Part shown: positions 25,611 to 33,841 of the stretch, in pieces | Layout: each line of letters opens with the position of its first letter | How positions within the stretch are numbered: position 1 is the first letter of the stretch | NCBI RefSeq assembly: GCF_020782115.1 | Contig: NZ_JAJGMW010000001.1 | Coordinates: forward strand, 62,001-126,000 | DNA length: 64,000 nt | Direction of reading: 5' to 3' | Source of the DNA: Leeuwenhoekiella parthenopeia | Lineage (GTDB): Bacteria > Bacteroidota > Bacteroidia > Flavobacteriales > Flavobacteriaceae | The notes under the pieces: model-generated | Told to the model about the DNA's origin: nothing | What the model saw: the letters and a program-made list of their open reading frames with translations, nothing else | Database searches by the model: none | Program-made: the position numbers and the translations under genes

Positions 25611-27257
25611 TTAATTATCAAAATCTATCGGAGTTTTACGCTTTTGCGAAATGCTCTCGTAAGCATACGCCAACTGAAGCAAGAGTTCTTCTGATAAGGT
25701 TGGTGCGATAAACGTAAGTCCCATCGGCTGATTGGTTTCAGAATAGCCCATAGGCACCGTAATTGCAGGATATTTGGCTACTGCCGCGTAACCTGCCATA
25801 TAATTATTGATAGACAATACTGCATCCAGGTCATTCGCTTTCATAGGTTCATCAAAAAACTGCCTTCCGTTGCGTTCTAAGGTGTCTTTAATCGCTGTAA
25901 ATTCTTCAGCAGAAGCCGAATCGGCAAGCACTCCATACAACAAACCCTGGCCGTAAGGCATACGAACTAAGGAATCCTTCTTATTGTAAGCCGTGATGTC
26001 GTTTAGATCTTTCACTGCAAGATCTTTGGCTCCATACGCAGCTATATAAGCCGGTAGATCTTTTTGCATATCGAGATTGAGTACGCGTAAAAATTGCGGA
26101 AGATCAATCTCAGGACGCTCCAGTTCTACCAACGTAGCACCGGCATCCCGTAATGCCGCAACCGCCTGAATGTACAACGTATCCTCGTAACTTTTATAAT
26201 AGCCCAGGCGTTTGCCTTTCAGGAATTTTTTAGCATCCAAATCTTTTAAAGGCTTTACATAATCGGTTTGTGTTGCTGCCAGCTTAACCGCCTTCTCATC
26301 TTCGGGATCAAGCCCAGTCATCGCCTGCAACAGAATCGCATTGTCAATTACCGAGCGCGTCATTGGGCCCGGTGTGTCGAGCGTACTCGAGATAGGAACA
26401 ATACCGCCGCGTGACAACAAACCAATGGTGGGTTTAAGCCCAACAACCGAATTGGCACTGGATGGTGACAAAATAGATCCGCTGGTTTCTGATCCTACCG
26501 CAGCAACAGCAAAGTTGGCTGCCATAGACACCCCGCTCCCCGAACTGGAACCGCCGGTATCGTGAATCTTACGGCCGTAGGGGTTTAAGGTTTGTCCGCC
26601 AACAGCCGAATAGCCGCTGGGGCAATCATTACAAAAGAAATAGGCCCACTCGCTTAGATTGGCTTTTCCCAGGATCAAAGCGCCCTGTTCTTTTAGTTTT
26701 TGGGTGATAAATGCATCATCTGCATTGTTGTTCTCAAAAACCACGGCACCTGCTGTAGTTGGCATACCCGCCGCATTGATGTTATCCTTTAGCAAAACCG
26801 GCATCCCATGAATGGAATACCTATCTATCAACAGCTTTTCCTGCAAATCAAGTTTTCGCGCTTCTTCAAGCACCTTAGGATTTAAAGCAATAACAGAGTT
26901 AAGCGACAGCTCATTATTTCGATCGTATTTTTTAATTCGGCTTAAATAAAAAAGAACCAGTTCTTCGTAGGTAAGTTTACCATTTGCTTTAGCCTCCTGA
27001 ATTTCAGGAATGGTTTTTTCGAAAGCAAGTGCTTTTACTTTTTCATAATCAGCTTCTGAAAATTTTTCCAATGCATCTTGAAATGGTGACCAGAGCGCTT
27101 CGGTATTTAAAACTTTAGAATCGAGCACGGCATACTCGCGTTCTTTGACGGTAGTGTCTTTTACAGTTTCTGTTGACTCTACAACTGTTGATGCCGATTG
27201 ATTTTCTTTACACGAAAGGACAGCAAGAGCTGTGAAAAGCAGTAGTAGGTTTTTCAT
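25611..27257 (-). CDS. Amidase-signature family lipoprotein
   Basis: Amidase of the signature (AS) family, which hydrolyses amide bonds through a Ser-cisSer-Lys triad. The lysine lies in MPVLLKDNIN and the serines in the glycine/serine-rich GGSSSGSGVSMAAN segment. An ATG at 27302 extends the frame, but the ATG at 27257 gives a classic lipoprotein signal (MKNLLLLFTALAVLSC), and the extension would run across the ftsY terminator hairpin; the shorter start (548 residues) is preferred. A periplasmic location and roles such as peptide or acyl-amide cleavage are inferred. It is transcribed in the same direction as ftsY but separated from it by that terminator. Confidence 0.87.
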   Translation of the reverse strand: MKNLLLLFTALAVLSCKENQSASTVVESTETVKDTTVKEREYAVLDSKVLNTEALWSPFQDALEKFSEADYEKVKALAFEKTIPEIQEAKANGKLTYEELVLFYLSRIKKYDRNNELSLNSVIALNPKVLEEARKLDLQEKLLIDRYSIHGMPVLLKDNINAAGMPTTAGAVVFENNNADDAFITQKLKEQGALILGKANLSEWAYFFCNDCPSGYSAVGGQTLNPYGRKIHDTGGSSSGSGVSMAANFAVAAVGSETSGSILSPSSANSVVGLKPTIGLLSRGGIVPISSTLDTPGPMTRSVIDNAILLQAMTGLDPEDEKAVKLAATQTDYVKPLKDLDAKKFLKGKRLGYYKSYEDTLYIQAVAALRDAGATLVELERPEIDLPQFLRVLNLDMQKDLPAYIAAYGAKDLAVKDLNDITAYNKKDSLVRMPYGQGLLYGVLADSASAEEFTAIKDTLERNGRQFFDEPMKANDLDAVLSINNYMAGYAAVAKYPAITVPMGYSETNQPMGLTFIAPTLSEELLLQLAYAYESISQKRKTPIDFDN

Positions 27258-27289
27258 AGTCTGAGGTAGATTTTCCTCTAAAAATACAA

Positions 27290-27318
27290 AAAGGCATCTC
27301 ACGAATGTGGATGCCTTT
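27290..27318 (-). terminator. Intrinsic terminator downstream of ftsY
   Basis: A 9-base-pair stem (AAAGGCATC / GATGCCTTT) with an 11-base loop, followed on the minus strand by TTTTTGTATTTTT. It lies 24 bases after the ftsY stop. Confidence 0.78.
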
Positions 27319-27342
27319 CTATTTTGATGTATTTGCTAATTT

Positions 27343-28296
27343 TTAGACTCTAAAAAACGAATCTACAAATTCAATCTTATTAAATACCTGTAAATCTTCA
27401 ATACCCTCACCTACTCCTATATACTTTACGGGAATTTGAAACTGATCGCTGATGCCGATAACCACGCCACCTTTGGCAGTACCGTCAAGCTTGGTAACAG
27501 CAAGCGAAGTAACTTCGGTAGCCGCAGTAAACTGTTTGGCCTGTTCAAAGGCATTTTGCCCGGTAGAGCCATCTAAAACAAGTAGAACTTCGTCAGGAGC
27601 GTCGGCAATCACCTTTTGCATTACCCGTTTTACTTTACTCAGCTCATTCATCAGGTTTACTTTGTTGTGCAAACGTCCGGCGGTATCTATGATCACCACA
27701 TCGGCATCCATTTTTACTGCACTTTGCACCGTATCGTAAGCCACTGAAGCAGGATCACTGCCCATTTGCTGCTTGATGATAGGTACATCTACCCGATCTG
27801 CCCAAATCTGCAACTGATCTATAGCCGCGGCTCTAAAGGTGTCGCCAGCTCCGAGAACTACCTTCAGGCCTTTTTGTTTAAACTGGTAGGCAAGCTTCCC
27901 TATGGTAGTGGTCTTACCCACACCATTAACGCCCACAACCATAATAACGTAAGGCTTTTTAGCAGGAACCGAAAAGTCGGTCGCATTGCCTGCATTGGTT
28001 TCGCTAAGTAAACCTGCGATTTCTTCGCGTAAAATAGAATTGAGTTCTTCGGTTCCCAGGTATTTATCCTTAGCAACACGTGCTTCAATACGGTCTATGA
28101 TTTTGATGGTTGTTGTCACCCCGACATCGCTGGACACCAGTACTTCTTCCAGATCATCAAGCACTTCATCATCTACCTTGCTCTTACCTGCAACGGCTTT
28201 ACCCAGTTTGCTTAAAAAGTTGGTATTGGTTTTCTCCAGACCTTTGTCTAAAGTTTCCTTCTTTTCTTTGGAAAATATATTTTTAAAAAAACTCAT
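27343..28296 (-). CDS. ftsY: Signal recognition particle receptor FtsY
   Basis: GTPase receptor for the signal recognition particle at the inner membrane. The 317-residue protein contains a short N-terminal acidic/basic region without the long A domain, an NG domain with P-loop GVNGVGKTTTIGKLA, DTFRAAAIDQL (G2 region), DTAGR (G3) and TKLDGTAKGG (G4 region). The length is typical of Bacteroidota FtsY. It is downstream of the DUF4295-rpmG-rpmB block but separated from it by the terminator at 28472-28500, and is followed by its own terminator at 27290-27318. Confidence 0.97.
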   Translation of the reverse strand: MSFFKNIFSKEKKETLDKGLEKTNTNFLSKLGKAVAGKSKVDDEVLDDLEEVLVSSDVGVTTTIKIIDRIEARVAKDKYLGTEELNSILREEIAGLLSETNAGNATDFSVPAKKPYVIMVVGVNGVGKTTTIGKLAYQFKQKGLKVVLGAGDTFRAAAIDQLQIWADRVDVPIIKQQMGSDPASVAYDTVQSAVKMDADVVIIDTAGRLHNKVNLMNELSKVKRVMQKVIADAPDEVLLVLDGSTGQNAFEQAKQFTAATEVTSLAVTKLDGTAKGGVVIGISDQFQIPVKYIGVGEGIEDLQVFNKIEFVDSFFRV

Positions 28297-28471
28297 CGTA
28301 TTCAGGATGCATTGGTTAGCTGGGCAAAGGTATTGCCTTTATAAGGATTTTGAAATCACTAAAAGTAAATAAGGTTGGAGCAAGTCTAAATTACACCTGG
28401 CACCAACATATTTCCAATTTAAAAAAAGCCTTGACAACCTTTAGCCTTTGGCGGCGCCAATTAGGAAATAC

Positions 28472-28500
28472 AAAAAGCCGTCACACTATGTGCAACGGCT
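28472..28500 (-). terminator. Intrinsic terminator after the rpmB-rpmG-DUF4295 operon
   Basis: Minus-strand stem AGCCGT / ACGGCT continued by inner pairs CACA/TGTG, then TTTTTG. It is located 23 bases after the DUF4295 stop. The rest of the 226-base gap to ftsY shows nothing recognisable. Confidence 0.75.
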
Positions 28501-28522
28501 CCAGATAAACATTTAAAATGTT

Positions 28523-28675
28523 TTATTTTTTATCTAAGAACTCTCCTACAAGTTCTGGTGTCATTACTGCCTCTACGAAAGTATATGCACCTGTCTTAGG
28601 AGATTTAACCATTTTAATGGCTTTGGTCAAACGTTTTGAACCGGTCTGTAATGTTGCTACTGATTTCTTTGCCAT
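28523..28675 (-). CDS. DUF4295 small protein
   Basis: 50-residue basic protein read from the ATG at 28675: it begins MAKKSVATLQTGSKRLTKA and ends EFLDKK. DUF4295 is a Bacteroidota-specific small family that is always near rpmB/rpmG and is thought to associate with the ribosome or translation, with no demonstrated activity. It lies 3 bases after rpmG on the same strand and precedes an intrinsic terminator. The coding call rests on strong family match and operon context. Confidence 0.9.
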   Translation of the reverse strand: MAKKSVATLQTGSKRLTKAIKMVKSPKTGAYTFVEAVMTPELVGEFLDKK

Positions 28676-28678
28676 GTC

Positions 28679-28861
28679 TTATTTTATTTCTTTGTGAACA
28701 GTCATTTTATTCAAGATTGGGTTGAATTTCTTCAACTCCATTCTATCTGGGGTGTTCTTTTTATTCTTAGTGGTAATATAACGAGAAGTTCCCGGTTTTC
28801 CGGAAGCTTTATGCTCTGTGCACTCTAAAATTACCTGTACTCTATTGCCTTTCTTTGCCAT
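28679..28861 (-). CDS. rpmG: 50S ribosomal protein L33
   Basis: 60-residue L33, a large-subunit protein near the E site. The motif [19 protein letters not shown] is diagnostic. Only one cysteine of the Zn-binding CxxC pairs is present, so this is a C-minus (zinc-independent) form. It lies between rpmB (23-base gap) and DUF4295 (3-base gap) in a ribosomal operon. Confidence 0.97.
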   Translation of the reverse strand: MAKKGNRVQVILECTEHKASGKPGTSRYITTKNKKNTPDRMELKKFNPILNKMTVHKEIK

Positions 28862-28884
28862 AATTCCTAATCGTTATACCGTTA

Positions 28885-29124
28885 TTACTTAGTAAGAAAG
28901 CCTTTAGCGCGAGCCTCTTTAAGCACAGCGGTAATACCTTTCTTATTTATATTTTTAAGAGCGGCTGTAGAAATTTTAAGTGTTACCCACTTATCTTCCT
29001 CAGGGATGTAAAAACGTTTTTTGATTAGATTGGCATCAAATTTACGCTTGGTTTTATTCATCGCGTGAGAAACATTGTTTCCTACCATTGCTTTTTTGCC
29101 CGTAAGCTCACAAACTCTTGACAT
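28885..29124 (-). CDS. rpmB: 50S ribosomal protein L28
   Basis: 79-residue L28, first gene of the rpmB-rpmG-DUF4295 operon. The N-terminal MSRVCELTGKKAMVGNNVSH and the KTKRKFDANLIKKRF segment are diagnostic. A good Bacteroidota promoter (TTG-N20-TAAATTTG) is found 40-70 bases upstream at 29164-29194. Confidence 0.97.
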   Translation of the reverse strand: MSRVCELTGKKAMVGNNVSHAMNKTKRKFDANLIKKRFYIPEEDKWVTLKISTAALKNINKKGITAVLKEARAKGFLTK

Positions 29125-29163
29125 GATTCTTAACTTTATAATGTGTTACTGAAAAACAGGGTG

Positions 29164-29194
29164 CAAATTTACAGAACTAAAACAAGTTGACCAA
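29164..29194 (-). promoter_or_regulatory. Promoter of the rpmB-rpmG-DUF4295 operon
   Basis: On the minus strand a TTG (29192-29194) is followed after 20 bases by TAAATTTG (29164-29171), which fits the Bacteroidota/Flavobacterium consensus TTG-N17-23-TAnnTTTG. The rpmB start lies 39 bases downstream. This is the cleanest housekeeping promoter in the window. Confidence 0.6.
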
Positions 29195-29203
29195 CACAAA
29201 AGC

Positions 29204-30451
29204 CTAGTTTTTTAAAATTTCTTTTTGAAGCAGTTCAAAAGCCTTGTTTACACTTTTTGAAATGACCCGCTCCCGCTGACTTCCCATCTTAAATTCCTGC
29301 GAATAAACACCATTGGGAGTGGCGATCCCAATAAAAACTGTGCCCACATCGGCATCAGAATCTCCTTTTGAAGGTCCTGCATTACCGGTTGTAGAGACTG
29401 CAAAGTCTGACTTGTACCAGTTTTGAACCGCTAAGGCCATTGCTTCGGCTACCGGAGCACTTATAACCGAATGCGTGTCTATTAATTTCTGATCTATTTT
29501 AAGCAGCTCTACCTTGCTGTGTGTGGCATAGGTAACCATTCCGCCCTTAAAATAGCCTGAAGCGCCCGGATTAGCCGTTATAGCCGCAGCAATTTGACCT
29601 CCCGTACAGCTTTCGGCGACAGCGAGCGTTTTATTTTTCTGTTTGAAGAGATTCCCTACTACGACTTCGATCAATTCGCCATCATCATAACCTACGATGA
29701 TATCGCCTATCAATTCCTGTAGTTTTGCAATCTGTTCGTCCAGATTTCGTTCTAAAACATCGCGATCGGGACCTTTAGTAGAAAGCCTTAAGCGCACCTT
29801 CCCCAAAGCAGGCAGATAAGCCAACTTTATAGCTGAAGGCAGGTTGTTCTCGAAATCTTCAATCGTGTCTGCAATCTCACTCTCTCCACGTCCGTAGGTC
29901 TGTAAGGTTTTATGAAGAATATAAGGCCTGCTAAACTCTTTCTGAAGCCGGGGAATCACCTCATCGGTCATTAAGGCTTTCATCTCAAAAGGCACACCGG
30001 GCATGGAGATGAATACGGTATCATCCCTTTTCATCCACATTCCCGGAGCGGTACCGTTTTTATTCATCAGCACCGTGCACTTGCTGGGAACCAAAGCCTG
30101 AGATCGGTTTGCGGGCAGCATTGGCCTGCCCACATGATGCTTGAATATCCTTTCAATATTTGCCAGAACACCGGGGTCTTCAACCAGCTCATCTTTAAAA
30201 AATTCACAAAAAGTATGTTTGGTAACATCATCTTTAGTGGGACCAAGACCGCCTGTGATCAAAACCACCTGACAGCGCTGCCGGGCGGCATTTAAGGTAT
30301 CTACAATGTGTTGTTTAGAATCTGAAATCGATGATATCTCGGCAACTTCAATGCCTATTTTATCGAGTTCTTTGGCAATAAAAGCCGAATTGGTGTCTAC
30401 AATCTGGCCTATGAGAATCTCATCACCAATTGTAATAATGTGTGCCTGCAT
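29204..30451 (-). CDS. cinA: CinA: competence/damage-inducible protein with nicotinamide-nucleotide amidase domain
   Basis: 415-residue two-domain protein. The N-terminal MoaB/MogA-like domain (about 1-170) has the opening ITIGDEILIGQIVDTNSAFIA and TGGLGPTKDDVT, associated with ADP-ribose pyrophosphatase activity in other CinA proteins. The C-terminal PncC domain (about 250-410) has VAESCTGGQIAAAITANPGAS and STTGNAGP, the nicotinamide mononucleotide deamidase signature. Together they salvage NAD-derived nucleotides. Its start overlaps the stop of the upstream Hpt gene by one base, so they are translationally coupled. Confidence 0.95.
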   Translation of the reverse strand: MQAHIITIGDEILIGQIVDTNSAFIAKELDKIGIEVAEISSISDSKQHIVDTLNAARQRCQVVLITGGLGPTKDDVTKHTFCEFFKDELVEDPGVLANIERIFKHHVGRPMLPANRSQALVPSKCTVLMNKNGTAPGMWMKRDDTVFISMPGVPFEMKALMTDEVIPRLQKEFSRPYILHKTLQTYGRGESEIADTIEDFENNLPSAIKLAYLPALGKVRLRLSTKGPDRDVLERNLDEQIAKLQELIGDIIVGYDDGELIEVVVGNLFKQKNKTLAVAESCTGGQIAAAITANPGASGYFKGGMVTYATHSKVELLKIDQKLIDTHSVISAPVAEAMALAVQNWYKSDFAVSTTGNAGPSKGDSDADVGTVFIGIATPNGVYSQEFKMGSQRERVISKSVNKAFELLQKEILKN

Positions 30452-30792
30452 TACATTTTCCAGTCTTTACGCATTTCTTCAATGGCATCAGAAACCATTT
30501 TGTTAATTGTGTCGAGTTGCGGGCGTATGACCGAAGTAGGTTTACTGGTGTCTGCCCAGCGCTCCATTGCTGAAATTTCCCGTATAAGATCTATACCGAA
30601 CATTTCCAGATTGGGTTTCATTTTATGAGCAAACTGGTAGGCCATCCTGTGGTTGTCGTTATCGATTGCCATGTTCATACTTTGAAGATCCGGAGGAATT
30701 TCGGTTAAAAAAGTCTCTACAACAGTTTGCATAAATTCTTTGTCACCGCCAGACATATCTTCTAGCTGGTACAGGTCATAATGTTTGGGCAT
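30451..30792 (-). CDS. Hpt domain phosphotransfer protein
   Basis: 113-residue helical histidine-phosphotransfer domain protein. The phosphorylatable histidine is H56 in QFAHKMKPNLEMFG, matching the HxxKP core of Hpt domains. It has no other domain, so it would act as a stand-alone relay between a hybrid histidine kinase and a response regulator, neither of which is in the window. It overlaps cinA by one base and follows the FAH hydrolase gene by 17 bases; functional linkage with cinA is not obvious. Confidence 0.87.
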   Translation of the reverse strand: MPKHYDLYQLEDMSGGDKEFMQTVVETFLTEIPPDLQSMNMAIDNDNHRMAYQFAHKMKPNLEMFGIDLIREISAMERWADTSKPTSVIRPQLDTINKMVSDAIEEMRKDWKM

Positions 30793-30809
30793 AATCGTGT
30801 AAATTTGGG

Positions 30810-31421
30810 TTATTTTATGTTGACGCTAAAAAGCTCCTTGTCTTCCAGATATCCACTCAGCTTATCACCAATACTTACCGGTCCTACTCCCGAGGGGGTT
30901 CCCGTAAAAAGGACATCTCCTATTTTGAGAGTCATAAACTTCGAAACGTGAGCGATAAGGGTTGGAATATCAAAAATCATATTTTTTGTATTTCCTAGTT
31001 GTACAATTTCATCATTTTTTTTCAAATGAAAATTAATTGCATTTAAATCTTTAAAACTTTCTTTAGGTAACCATTCACCTATTACCGCCGAGCCGTCAAA
31101 GGCCTTTGCCTTTTCCCAGGGATGGCCTTTTTCCTTACACTCGCGCTGTAAATCCCGAGCAGTAAAATCTATTCCCAGACCAATCTGATCAAAATATTTA
31201 TGTGCAAATTTAGGCTGAATATATTTACCCAAACGGTTAATACGTATCAATACCTCAACCTCGTAATGCACTTCCTGAGTAAACTCGGGTATTACAAAAG
31301 GATGTTTGTTTAGTAAAACAGCCGAGTCAGGCTTTAAGAAAAAAAGCGGTTCGCCTGAAGCTTTGCTGTTAAGCTCTTTTATATGCTCAGCGTAGTTCTG
31401 ACCAATGCAAATGATTTTCAT
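30810..31421 (-). CDS. Fumarylacetoacetate hydrolase-family (acylpyruvase-like) protein
   Basis: 203-residue compact FAH-fold enzyme, related to YcgM/FAHD1 acylpyruvases and oxaloacetate decarboxylases. Visible signatures are ICIGQNYAEHIKEL at the N-terminus, HYEVEVLIRI (metal-binding glutamates) and DVLFTGTPSGVGPV. A cytoplasmic role in breakdown of acylpyruvates or tautomer repair is plausible. It abuts the DnaQ-like exonuclease gene with no gap (stop of the latter starts at 31422). Confidence 0.88.
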   Translation of the reverse strand: MKIICIGQNYAEHIKELNSKASGEPLFFLKPDSAVLLNKHPFVIPEFTQEVHYEVEVLIRINRLGKYIQPKFAHKYFDQIGLGIDFTARDLQRECKEKGHPWEKAKAFDGSAVIGEWLPKESFKDLNAINFHLKKNDEIVQLGNTKNMIFDIPTLIAHVSKFMTLKIGDVLFTGTPSGVGPVSIGDKLSGYLEDKELFSVNIK

Positions 31422-32198
31422 CTAAGACAACTTTGTATTCAATTTTCGCAACTTGATTCCGGTAAGCACTTTTTTAGTATACAATGGGAAATCGGCGTTT
31501 TGAATCCACCCAAAATAACCGGGTTCGTTTTCAAGCACGTCTTCCACCTTTTTCCCTTTATGCTTACCAAAGCTAAAAACCTCTTCTCCTTCTTTATTGT
31601 AGGCTATAAAGCCTGCAAAATCTGCAAACTTTTTACGAGCGCTAAATTCCGCAAGGGTTTTCATATTGTTTTCAAGCTCATCATAGCGATCAAGCTGTGC
31701 TTTTAAAACTTCATAGGTCGCAATGGTATCTGCCTCGGCACTATGCGCGTCATCGAGATTTTGATCGCAGTAAAATTTATAGGCCGCGCTTAGTGTGCGT
31801 TGTTCCATTTTGTGGAAAATGGTCTGAACATCAATAGCGTTGCGGTTTTTCATATCAAAATCTACCTCAGCGCGAAGCATTTCTTCAGCTAAAAGCGGAA
31901 TATCAAATCGATTTGAATTAAATCCTGCCAGATCAGAATCTTTAATGAGATTATTGATCTCTGTGGCCAGTTCTTTAAAAGTAGGTTTATCGGCAACATC
32001 TTCATCTTTTATACCGTGAACCGCAGTAGTTTCAGGCGGAATAGGTATGGTAGGATTTACCAGCCAGGTATGCTTCTCTTCCTTTCCGTTAGGGAAAACT
32101 TTAAGTACCGAAATTTCTACAATACGATCATTAGCCACATTTACTCCCGTAGTTTCCAGGTCAAAAAAGCAAATGGGTCTGGTAAGATTTAAATTCAT
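31422..32198 (-). CDS. DnaQ-like 3'-5' exonuclease
   Basis: 258-residue DEDDh exonuclease. Motif ExoI has D13 and E15 in FFDLETTGVN, ExoII is NSNRFDIPLL and ExoIII is HSAEAD (histidine and aspartate four residues apart), as in the DNA polymerase III epsilon subunit. A C-terminal extension (about 185-258: FAGFIAYNKEGEEVFSFGKHKG...) is a small domain found in Bacteroidota homologues. Roles in proofreading or nucleic-acid processing are inferred. It heads the exonuclease-FAH-Hpt-cinA run, with a TACTTTTG -7 element at 32216-32223. Confidence 0.92.
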   Translation of the reverse strand: MNLNLTRPICFFDLETTGVNVANDRIVEISVLKVFPNGKEEKHTWLVNPTIPIPPETTAVHGIKDEDVADKPTFKELATEINNLIKDSDLAGFNSNRFDIPLLAEEMLRAEVDFDMKNRNAIDVQTIFHKMEQRTLSAAYKFYCDQNLDDAHSAEADTIATYEVLKAQLDRYDELENNMKTLAEFSARKKFADFAGFIAYNKEGEEVFSFGKHKGKKVEDVLENEPGYFGWIQNADFPLYTKKVLTGIKLRKLNTKLS

Positions 32199-32215
32199 AG
32201 GTTGTCGTTTAAATG

Positions 32216-32223
32216 CAAAAGTA
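32216..32223 (-). promoter_or_regulatory. Candidate -7 element of the exonuclease-FAH-Hpt-cinA run
   Basis: TACTTTTG on the minus strand (exact TAnnTTTG), 17 bases before the exonuclease ATG. No -33 TTG at standard spacing was seen. Confidence 0.4.
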
Positions 32224-32332
32224 CAATTACCAAATTCAAATCATCTGCTTTTTGAGATTCTTGATTTTGTTTTTTGATGGTGAAAGGGTCTTAAACCCTA
32301 TTTCAAAGGGCAATTCTCTGTTCCAAAATACT

Positions 32333-32364
32333 AAAAAATCCCTGTGGATAAACCGGAGGGATTT
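32333..32364 (-). terminator. Intrinsic terminator downstream of the E2 gene
   Basis: An 8-base-pair stem AAATCCCT / AGGGATTT (32336-32343 with 32357-32364), followed on the minus strand by a T run. It lies 33 bases after the E2 stop. The rest of the 199-base gap holds only the exonuclease promoter. Confidence 0.75.
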
Positions 32365-32397
32365 GATTCATTTTCTATAAGTATAAGGTTTACCGAG

Positions 32398-33753
32398 CTA
32401 TACCTGACGGTCACTATCCCAGTCTTCGAGATATTGTGCCACGCGCTGAACGAATTGTCCACCCAGAGCTCCATTAACCACACGGTGATCGTAACTGTGC
32501 GATAAAAACATTTTTTGGCGAATGCCTATAAAATCCCCTTCCGGAGTTTCAATAACCGCAGGAACTTTACGTATGGCCCCTAAGGCCAGTATTCCTACCT
32601 GAGGCTGATTAATGATGGGTGTTCCCATCACACTGCCAAATGTCCCCACGTTGGTAACCGTATAGGTTCCTCCCTGAGTATCATCGGGCTTAAGTTTACC
32701 ATTGCGCGCACGGTTTGCCAGGTCATTTACTGCTTTGGCCATTCCGACCAGGTTGAGCTGGTCTGCGTTGCGTATTACCGGAACAATCAAATTTCCATCG
32801 GGCAATGCCGCAGCCATACCCAGGTTTATATTTTTGCGTTTTACGATACGATCTCCATCAACAGAAATATTAATCATAGGGAAATCACGAATCGCTTTTG
32901 CCACAGCTTCCATAAAAATAGGCGTGTAGGTAAGCTTCTCTCCTTCCCGCTTCTGGAAATCATTTTTAACACGCTCCCTCCAGTTTACAATAGCCGTAAC
33001 GTCTACTTCAATAAAAGACTGTACGTGGGCAGAAGTCTGTACCGAAGCAACCATATGCTTGGCGATCATTTTACCCATTCGGCTCATCTCGATAATCTCA
33101 TCGCCACCGTTTACACTTACGGGGGTTGCCTGAGGCTGAGCTGCAGGTTTAGATTCAGTCTTGGGCTGTTCAGCTTGTTTTGTTTCCGGTTTTTTTCCGG
33201 ACTTACGTTCTTCTAAGTAAGTCAGAATATCGTCTTTTGTAACCCGACCTTCTAGGCCTGTGCCGTTAACGGTATCCAGTTCTTCCTGAGAAATCCCTTC
33301 CTGCTGGGCTATATTTTTTACCAAAGGAGAATAAAAACGCTCTCCTGTATTGGAAATTGCGGCTGCCGAAGTAGTCTCTTTTGCCTGATCGAGCATAGCC
33401 GCTGCATCTTCTGCTTCTGCTGATGCTGTTTCTTCCTCTTCCGGCTGATCAACATCTGCAACAGGTTCTTGAGACTCAGGCTCAGAACTGCTTTCAGCGC
33501 GTGCATCATCACCGGCAATCTCAATGATTGCCAAAGTTTCCCCCACTTTTACTACATCATCAGCCTCATAGAACTTTTCTACCAAAGTACCCGAAACTTC
33601 ACTCGGCACCTCGCTGTCTACCTTATCTGTGGCAATCTCTACGACGGGTTCATCAAGTTCAATGGTATCGCCTACCTCTTTGAGCCAGTTGGTCACGGTA
33701 GCTTCGGCGACACTTTCTCCCATCTTTGGTAACTTAAGTTCGAATTTTGCCAT
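32398..33753 (-). CDS. 2-oxo acid dehydrogenase E2 (dihydrolipoamide acyltransferase)
   Basis: 451-residue acyltransferase core of a 2-oxo acid dehydrogenase complex. Domains in order: one lipoyl domain (1-80, lipoylated K44 in EIATDKVDSEVPS), an acidic Ala/Glu-rich linker, an E3/E1-binding domain (about 138-180), a second low-complexity linker and a catalytic domain (about 220-451). The active-site signature is SYDHRVVNG: the histidine (about 423) is present, but the usual aspartate of HxxxDG is Asn (about 427). The frame is open upstream to 33876, but the ATG at 33753 gives the canonical MAKFELKLPKMGESV start. Branched-chain or pyruvate specificity cannot be decided here; E1 and E3 genes are not adjacent. 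Confidence 0.93.
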   Translation of the reverse strand: MAKFELKLPKMGESVAEATVTNWLKEVGDTIELDEPVVEIATDKVDSEVPSEVSGTLVEKFYEADDVVKVGETLAIIEIAGDDARAESSSEPESQEPVADVDQPEEEETASAEAEDAAAMLDQAKETTSAAAISNTGERFYSPLVKNIAQQEGISQEELDTVNGTGLEGRVTKDDILTYLEERKSGKKPETKQAEQPKTESKPAAQPQATPVSVNGGDEIIEMSRMGKMIAKHMVASVQTSAHVQSFIEVDVTAIVNWRERVKNDFQKREGEKLTYTPIFMEAVAKAIRDFPMINISVDGDRIVKRKNINLGMAAALPDGNLIVPVIRNADQLNLVGMAKAVNDLANRARNGKLKPDDTQGGTYTVTNVGTFGSVMGTPIINQPQVGILALGAIRKVPAVIETPEGDFIGIRQKMFLSHSYDHRVVNGALGGQFVQRVAQYLEDWDSDRQV

Positions 33754-33841
33754 ATTATTAATAGAAAAGTTATTGGTTGAATTATTTTGCGAATTTAATA
33801 AAAATAAGTTGATATGACTTCTAAATAAATAATCATACGGC

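Noticed and set aside
27258-27302. Longer start for the amidase gene.
   Set aside because: It would begin inside the ftsY terminator hairpin and would hide the SPII signal peptide that starts at 27257.
28297-28522. 226-base gap between ftsY and DUF4295, examined for a tRNA, ncRNA or riboswitch.
   Set aside because: Only the intrinsic terminator at 28472-28500 is visible; no cloverleaf or conserved aptamer was recognised.
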